A stretch of DNA of 16,297 bases, from contig DAHXNM010000270.1 of assembly GCA_027365375.1 (NCBI GenBank), positions 1 through 16,297 of the forward strand, given 5' to 3'. A model generated the notes under the pieces. The model was not told the DNA's origin. It saw nothing but the letters and a program-made list of their open reading frames with translations, and ran no database searches. Of the stretch, positions 12,992-16,297 are shown in pieces. The translations under genes and the position numbers were made by a program. Origin of the DNA: Ferrimicrobium sp. (lineage in GTDB: Bacteria; Actinomycetota; Acidimicrobiia; Acidimicrobiales; Acidimicrobiaceae). Numbering within the stretch: the stretch's first letter is position 1; every line of letters starts with the position of its first letter.

Positions 12992-13942
12992 TTAGTCATT
13001 ACCTCCAATGAACTGACAAGCACCGCCGTACGCGGTACTGCCTTCAACCGGAGCATCAACACAGTCCTCATCGACAGTGTAAATAGATGCGCCATACTTA
13101 AATGTTTGTGGTTGATATCCTCCCGCTCCTGAATTTGCTAGCTGATGAATCCGCTGATTGATATCCCATATGCCATTTGCAAGGCAGCGCAAGTTGTAGA
13201 CACCTGTCGGATCATCCAGGTTGTCGGCAGGCGCAATAGCATTTGGCACGTTTGGGATCGTAGCGTACATTGAAATGTTTCCAGAGCAGGTTGGTGAATA
13301 TACCCCTCCCCGGTAATGATAGACATTGGCTAGCTCATAGTCCCATCCATTTATAAAGTTCTCTGCAGCGGCGTAGCAGCCGGAATTATTTATCACTTCC
13401 TCCATATCGTAATATATGGTGGCACCGCTGTTGAACCCTGCGGCTTGAGCCGCGGAAGCCGCTTCACTAGCCGCTTGCTCTCCCTGGTCAGTGGCGAGCT
13501 GGTTGTTGTTTAAGGCAACTTGGTGAGGATAATTGAACTCGGTCTGACAGCTTTCATACGGCATCTGGTAACCGTACCACAGAGCCTCCACAGAGTAGCC
13601 CAAACCAAACGCGTACTTGATATTTGACGCGGAGGCGGCTTGACAGCCGACGGAGGCCGCGCCGGATCCCCCTAGATAGACTCCTATGGTGGTCCAAGGG
13701 GTGTTATTCCAGAAGTTTAATAAGTTTTGGTTGTTATCGAAGAAGTTGCTGGAACATAAGTCAAATCCTTCGGCATCTTGTTCAGTTACCCAACCGTATG
13801 CGTTGTGAGAAGTGAACGCTGCAGTAAATCCCAGAGGGATGATCAGGAGACTCATGGCGGCCAAAAGGCGCCCCAAAGACCTTAAACTTAACCCCCACGA
13901 ACGGCCTCCATGAGCCTCATTGATTACCCCCTTTGATAGCAT
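12992..13942 (-). CDS. Secreted DUF1906-like glycoside-hydrolase-fold protein
   Basis: The open frame has 316 aa from ATG 13942. It has a signal sequence (Arg-rich n-region, hydrophobic LLAAMSLLIIPLGFTAAF at 26-43), then a domain starting E-G-F-D-L-C, with T-I-G-V-Y-L-G-G (85-92), A-T-I-Y-Y-D-M-E-E (174-182) and R-G-G-V-Y-S-P (211-217). These are landmarks of the Rv2525c-like DUF1906 TIM barrel related to GH25 lysozymes; Asp179/Glu181 would be in the active-site strand. Eight cysteines in the mature part suggest four disulfides. Cell-wall glycan hydrolysis is plausible, not shown. ATG 13942 has no ribosome binding site. A better-placed site (AAGGGGG, 6 nt gap) serves ATG 13920 in another frame, giving only MRLMEAVRGG and a stop; a -1 shift at G5 (13892-13896) would join it to the signal peptide. 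The true start is therefore uncertain. Confidence 0.78.
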   Translation of the reverse strand: MLSKGVINEAHGGRSWGLSLRSLGRLLAAMSLLIIPLGFTAAFTSHNAYGWVTEQDAEGFDLCSSNFFDNNQNLLNFWNNTPWTTIGVYLGGSGAASVGCQAASASNIKYAFGLGYSVEALWYGYQMPYESCQTEFNYPHQVALNNNQLATDQGEQAASEAASAAQAAGFNSGATIYYDMEEVINNSGCYAAAENFINGWDYELANVYHYRGGVYSPTCSGNISMYATIPNVPNAIAPADNLDDPTGVYNLRCLANGIWDINQRIHQLANSGAGGYQPQTFKYGASIYTVDEDCVDAPVEGSTAYGGACQFIGGND

Positions 13943-14335
13943 CTATGAAAAGTCTCGTCTGGTGTTGAGAAAGATCTTAACACTGGGAACACAATCTGTC
14001 TGGATAGGTGGGATGATTCGGTAGGTTATCTTGTTCTACCAGGGGATCCGATGCTGCTTTGACCTTCAGGTGATCTTCACATTTGGCGAAACCGGTTGCC
14101 GGCACCTCGTCGGAATCGCACTTTAACCCGGGCGAAGTGACTCGTTCTGGCGATTGGCCTTGGATGGAAGTCCGTGTAGCTAGTACAACTGGAGGTTCGA
14201 AAGCAGGACAGCGATGGTTAGGCGATCCACTTAAACAGAAGAACATGTCGATAGTGTTCGGCTAGGAACAATGAGACCGGCCAATGCTTGAGGGGATCTC
14301 CAGGTGTACTTCACCCAACTTTTCACCCAACAATT

Positions 14336-14366
14336 GTGTCCGAGAACGTCCCGCCCAGTCCGAGAC
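14336..14366. repeat. Two GTCCGAG boxes, forward orientation
   Basis: GTGTCCGAG (14336-14344) and the shorter match GTCCGAGAC (14358-14366) have cores 20 bp apart, about two helical turns. They are inverted relative to the CTCGGAC pair at 14419 and 14440. Confidence 0.6.
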
Positions 14367-14418
14367 TGTTTCACTATCCTTGTAAGAACACCTCAATGAC
14401 CTGCAAGAATGAGACACA

Positions 14419-14451
14419 CTCGGACACTTTTACTACCAGCTCGGACACTTT
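14419..14451. repeat. Two perfect CTCGGACACTTT direct repeats next to the right att copy
   Basis: 12-bp identical repeats at 14419-14430 and 14440-14451 lie 21 bp apart (two helical turns), ending 8 bp before the 49-bp tRNA-derived repeat. Paired, phased boxes beside a crossover site resemble arm-type integrase or excisionase sites; a dimeric regulator of the two divergent genes is the alternative. Confidence 0.65.
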
Positions 14452-14459
14452 GTGAACAC

Positions 14460-14508
14460 CTCATAATCCCTTGGTCGTGGGTTCGAATCCCACCGGGCCC
14501 ACCAGGTC
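14460..14508 (+). repeat. Right copy of 49-bp direct repeat (attR-like tRNA 3' fragment)
   Basis: Identical to 11282-11330: half of the anticodon arm, the variable loop, the T arm, the 3' acceptor strand, CCA and GGTC. The 5' half of the tRNA is absent, so it is not a functional tRNA gene. It marks the far border of the integrated segment. Confidence 0.9.
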
Positions 14509-14644
14509 GGAACCTACCCAGTTGAATCCTGCCAGAACAAGTCCAATGAGGCGCCCTGAGTTCCTTGGAATGGTACCCTTGTCAGCCGAATGGACGACAT
14601 ACCGTCAAATATTGTCCCAATCTGGGTCGGGCCTCGGTCGATTG

Positions 14645-14653
14645 TGCTACGAT
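14645..14653 (+). promoter_or_regulatory. Candidate extended -10 promoter for the hydrolase-like gene
   Basis: TGCTACGAT has the TGn-TAnnnT form, closely like TGCTAGATT before the tRNAs. It would start a transcript near 14660, about 50 nt ahead of the ATG at 14709. No -35 is evident at 17 bp. Confidence 0.35.
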
Positions 14654-14708
14654 GCGGAATGGGTATTGCGTCGCGAAGTCGCAAGGTCAGGGCAAGGAGG
14701 AGAACTTC

Positions 14709-15664
14709 ATGAAACTGAAAGCTTTCGTGCGGGGGGGGCGCTAGCAGTACTCTGTGCAACCCTTGTCGGTCTGGACCCTCTGGTGATGTCATCCGAGACG
14801 TCACTTGCTTCATCTAGTACTACTGGCCCTTCTGCCGCTGTTTCACAAACCATAAGTCCTGACGGTATCTACCCTGGCCCTGGTGGGCGGTACCTGTATG
14901 GTTCGGACACCAACGGGCCGACACCGACCTATTCCTCGTCTGAAGGTTACTACTACGAAGGCAACGGCCCTTCGAGTATCTATGGGTTCTACGCAGGCGA
15001 GATGGGTGTCTTCCAACAAATGGATGGATGTCCCACTGGTGGCGTCAATTACTACAGCCTAGGCGACGCCAACGCCGCAAGCTACGATTCAACGAGAATC
15101 TTGGCAATGGGTGCCTCAGAGTACTACTTCATGGCAGGTCCCGGTATCTCAAACTCGGCGGGTGGAGACGCCGCATGGGGCAAGGCACAGGCGAATTGGG
15201 TGCTCGGCCACTTGGTTGGACCAAATGACAATAACATCATCTGGATCGACATTGAGCGGACTCTTAACGAGAGCAACGGTTGGCACTCAAACGGTAGCTC
15301 GTGCGGCAACACCCAAGGGGGCACGATTCTTTATGGTCCCGCGCAGGACCGCGCGACATTCAATGCGTTCTACAACACCATTGCAGCAGCTGGTTATACC
15401 GTTGGAGTTTACAGCAATCCCGGGGCATGGCAAGCGGACTTTGGGACGGGGTCCTACGGCTCAATCCCAAACACCCTTGAGTGGACCTCTGAGAGCTCCT
15501 TCGCGGCCAACCCAGCGCCGACATTGGGGAGTTGGTGCGGCAGTGGAGGCTGCGCTGAGTTCTTTGGCGGCCAGTCCGCTGGAGGTGCCCACGCCGTCGC
15601 ATGGCAGTGGAGCGGAGGCTCCGCCGGCGACTTTGATATTACCTACTGGGGATCTCCACAATAA
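14709..15664 (+). CDS. Secreted GH25/DUF1906-like protein with a G8 frame break in the signal peptide
   Basis: An ideal AAGGAGGA lies 8 nt before ATG 14709, but that frame reads MKLKAFVRGGR and stops at 14742-14744. The long frame (open from TTG 14471 to 15664) lacks any start with a ribosome binding site, and its upstream part runs through the tRNA fragment. One extra G, or a -1 shift, in the G8 run 14731-14738 joins MKLKAFVRGG to ALAVLCATLVGLDPLV, a textbook signal peptide, giving about 318 aa. The mature domain has I-I-W-I-D-I-E-R-T (Asp/Glu pair as in the GH25 active-site strand), R-A-T-F-N-A-F-Y and Y-T-V-G-V-Y-S-N-P-G-A-W, then W-Q-W-S-G-G...D-F-D-I-T-Y-W near the end, plus four cysteines. 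A muramidase-like or substrate-binding TIM barrel is likely. Phase variation, programmed shift, sequencing error or a fresh pseudogene could explain the break. Confidence 0.75.
14731..14738 (+). repeat. G8 homopolymer tract
   Basis: Eight consecutive G in codons 8-10 of the leader frame, exactly where the reading frame must change to reach the signal peptide core. Runs of this length are prone to slipped-strand mutation and to sequencing miscounts. It is the longest G run I noticed in the window. Confidence 0.85.
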
Positions 15665-15743
15665 ACAGTTCTTAGCTCCGTGCGCGACGCGTTGTAGGGC
15701 CAGAACATGACGGATAGCCATAACATGAAAGATAGAAGGTGAC

Positions 15744-16297
15744 ATGATGAAGAACAAGATTTGGAAGCTCGGTTCAATCGCCGTGATTGTAGCTGTTGGC
15801 GCCACAATGTATTACTTGGGCGCCTCGTCGTCTGGTGCAAGGGCCACCGGGGGCGCCCCAGCCTCTCACGTAGCCAAAGCCACTACCTCGCCAAAGTCGA
15901 AGATTACAACGCAACCCACAGCGAGCACGAATGCACCCTCGTGTACGGCGGCACAGCTGATGATCTCGACCCCAACTATGAGCCTTTACTACGACCCTCG
16001 GCTAAACACCTCCATCATGGCGATCGGGATGAGTGGAGAGGCGCATGCCAAGATCATCGAGAACACCTCAGGCACGAGTTGTTCCCTGGGTGGGGGAGTA
16101 CCTACGATCGAACGCATTGTAGTAACTGGGTCCCAGTCCGCAGCCATGTCCTCAACATCGCTTCCCTTGGCTAACGGCAGGAAGATCAACGTCCAAGGGC
16201 AGCCCCCAGCTGGCCCAGTCTTTACTTTGGCACCAGCAGCAAAAGCTGAGATCTGGTACCATTCGGATGGCGTCCAACCAAATCCAGCTGGGCACGC
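15744..16297 (+). CDS. Exported DUF4232-like protein, 3' end outside the window
   Basis: The frame is open from ATG 15744 to the end of the window (184 full codons, no stop), so the gene is incomplete here. GAAGGTG lies just before ATG-ATG (15744/15747). The N-terminus Met-Met-Lys-Asn-Lys-Ile-Trp-Lys-Leu is followed by a hydrophobic stretch (IAVIVAVGATMYYLGA, about 12-27), then a Ser/Thr/Ala/Pro-rich linker (28-60). The domain opens with A-P-S-C-T-A-A-Q-L and later has E-N-T-S-G-T-S-C-S-L-G-G-G-V-P-T-I, the two Cys-containing landmarks of DUF4232 proteins, which are actinobacterial exported or anchored proteins of unknown function. The hydrophobic stretch may be an uncleaved anchor. It follows the hydrolase-like gene by 79 bp on the same strand, so co-expression is likely. 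Confidence 0.72.
   Translation, partial: MMKNKIWKLGSIAVIVAVGATMYYLGASSSGARATGGAPASHVAKATTSPKSKITTQPTASTNAPSCTAAQLMISTPTMSLYYDPRLNTSIMAIGMSGEAHAKIIENTSGTSCSLGGGVPTIERIVVTGSQSAAMSSTSLPLANGRKINVQGQPPAGPVFTLAPAAKAEIWYHSDGVQPNPAGH

Larger units (their letters stand above)
13943..14459. other. Right end of the island: non-coding, repeat-rich
   Basis: Over 500 bp between the DUF1906 start and the right 49-bp repeat. Frames on either strand (for example 13977-14246 minus, 14083-14265 plus) lack start signals. The last 150 bp are dense in short repeats: TTCACCCAAC at 14310 and 14322, GTCCGAG at 14338 and 14358, CTCGGAC at 14419 and 14440, GAACACCTCA at 14386 and 14454. The promoter of the minus-strand operon must lie here, but no clear -35/-10 pair stands out. 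Confidence 0.6.

Noticed and set aside
14310..14451. CRISPR array
   Set aside because: The repeats are only 7-12 bp, occur in both orientations and have 8-14 bp between them; this is not CRISPR architecture and no cas gene is near.
14460..14508. A second functional tRNA gene
   Set aside because: Only the 3' part from the anticodon loop is present; acceptor 5' strand, D arm and the 5' side of the anticodon stem are missing.
14471..14708. Upstream 79 codons of the long frame as the true N-terminus of the hydrolase-like protein
   Set aside because: It starts at TTG inside the tRNA fragment, has no ribosome binding site, and would put a polar segment of nearly 90 residues ahead of the signal-peptide core.
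15111..15710. 199-codon plus-strand frame within the hydrolase-like gene
   Set aside because: Ser/Thr/Arg-rich composition without motifs; the GH25/DUF1906 landmarks are in the other frame.
15761..16174. 137-codon plus-strand frame as a gene
   Set aside because: It overlaps in another frame the continuously open DUF4232-like frame from 15744, which has the ribosome binding site, hydrophobic N-terminus and domain landmarks.

Overview
The window reads as a chromosomal segment of a mid-GC actinobacterium. The order nitrobindin-uppS-small membrane gene-recO-glyS-ppdK-dnaG-sigma-70, the alpha2-type glycyl-tRNA synthetase with a Cys4 site, the leaderless-looking starts and the frequent GTG starts would suit the class Acidimicrobiia (acidophilic iron oxidisers such as Ferrimicrobium or Acidithrix). 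That placement is an inference from gene content, not a database result.

Layout. Positions 1-1663 are gene-poor: a ParB-like-fold gene (306-689, minus), a two-helix membrane micro-protein (about 1035-1196, minus) and unassigned DNA that includes a structured leader. Positions 1664-3772 hold a tightly coupled plus-strand operon (nitrobindin, uppS, a 60-aa membrane protein, recO), in which each gene starts inside the stop codon of the one before (ATGA). glyS (3818) has a -10-like box so close to its ATG that it may be leaderless. ppdK (5316), dnaG (7978) and a sigma-70 gene (9823) follow, and the sigma gene abuts dnaG with no spacer. Two tRNA genes come next: Asn(GTT), and a CAT-anticodon tRNA that looks like tRNA-Ile2.

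From the second tRNA onward the character changes. The last 45 nt of that tRNA (anticodon loop to CCA) plus 4 flanking bases recur as a perfect 49-bp direct repeat at 14460-14508. This is the usual signature of tRNA-targeted site-specific integration. The 3,178-bp unit between the repeats carries only two minus-strand genes, a secreted DUF1906-like glycoside-hydrolase-fold protein and a BNR/Asp-box lipoprotein, and no recombinase. The right repeat is preceded by an ordered set of GTCCGAG/CTCGGAC boxes spaced by two helical turns, which resemble arm-type recombinase sites or operators.

Just beyond the right repeat lies a divergent, plus-strand, secreted GH25/DUF1906-like gene, then an incomplete DUF4232-like envelope protein that runs off the window. 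In both hydrolase-like genes the best ribosome binding site drives a 10-11 codon leader ending in Val-Arg-Gly-Gly that is out of frame with the signal peptide. Both need the same -1 shift at a G run (G8 and G5) to produce the exported protein. The mini-island without an integrase, its repeat-rich right end, and this pair of frame-offset exported proteins are the most interesting parts of the window. Homopolymer sequencing error has to be excluded first.
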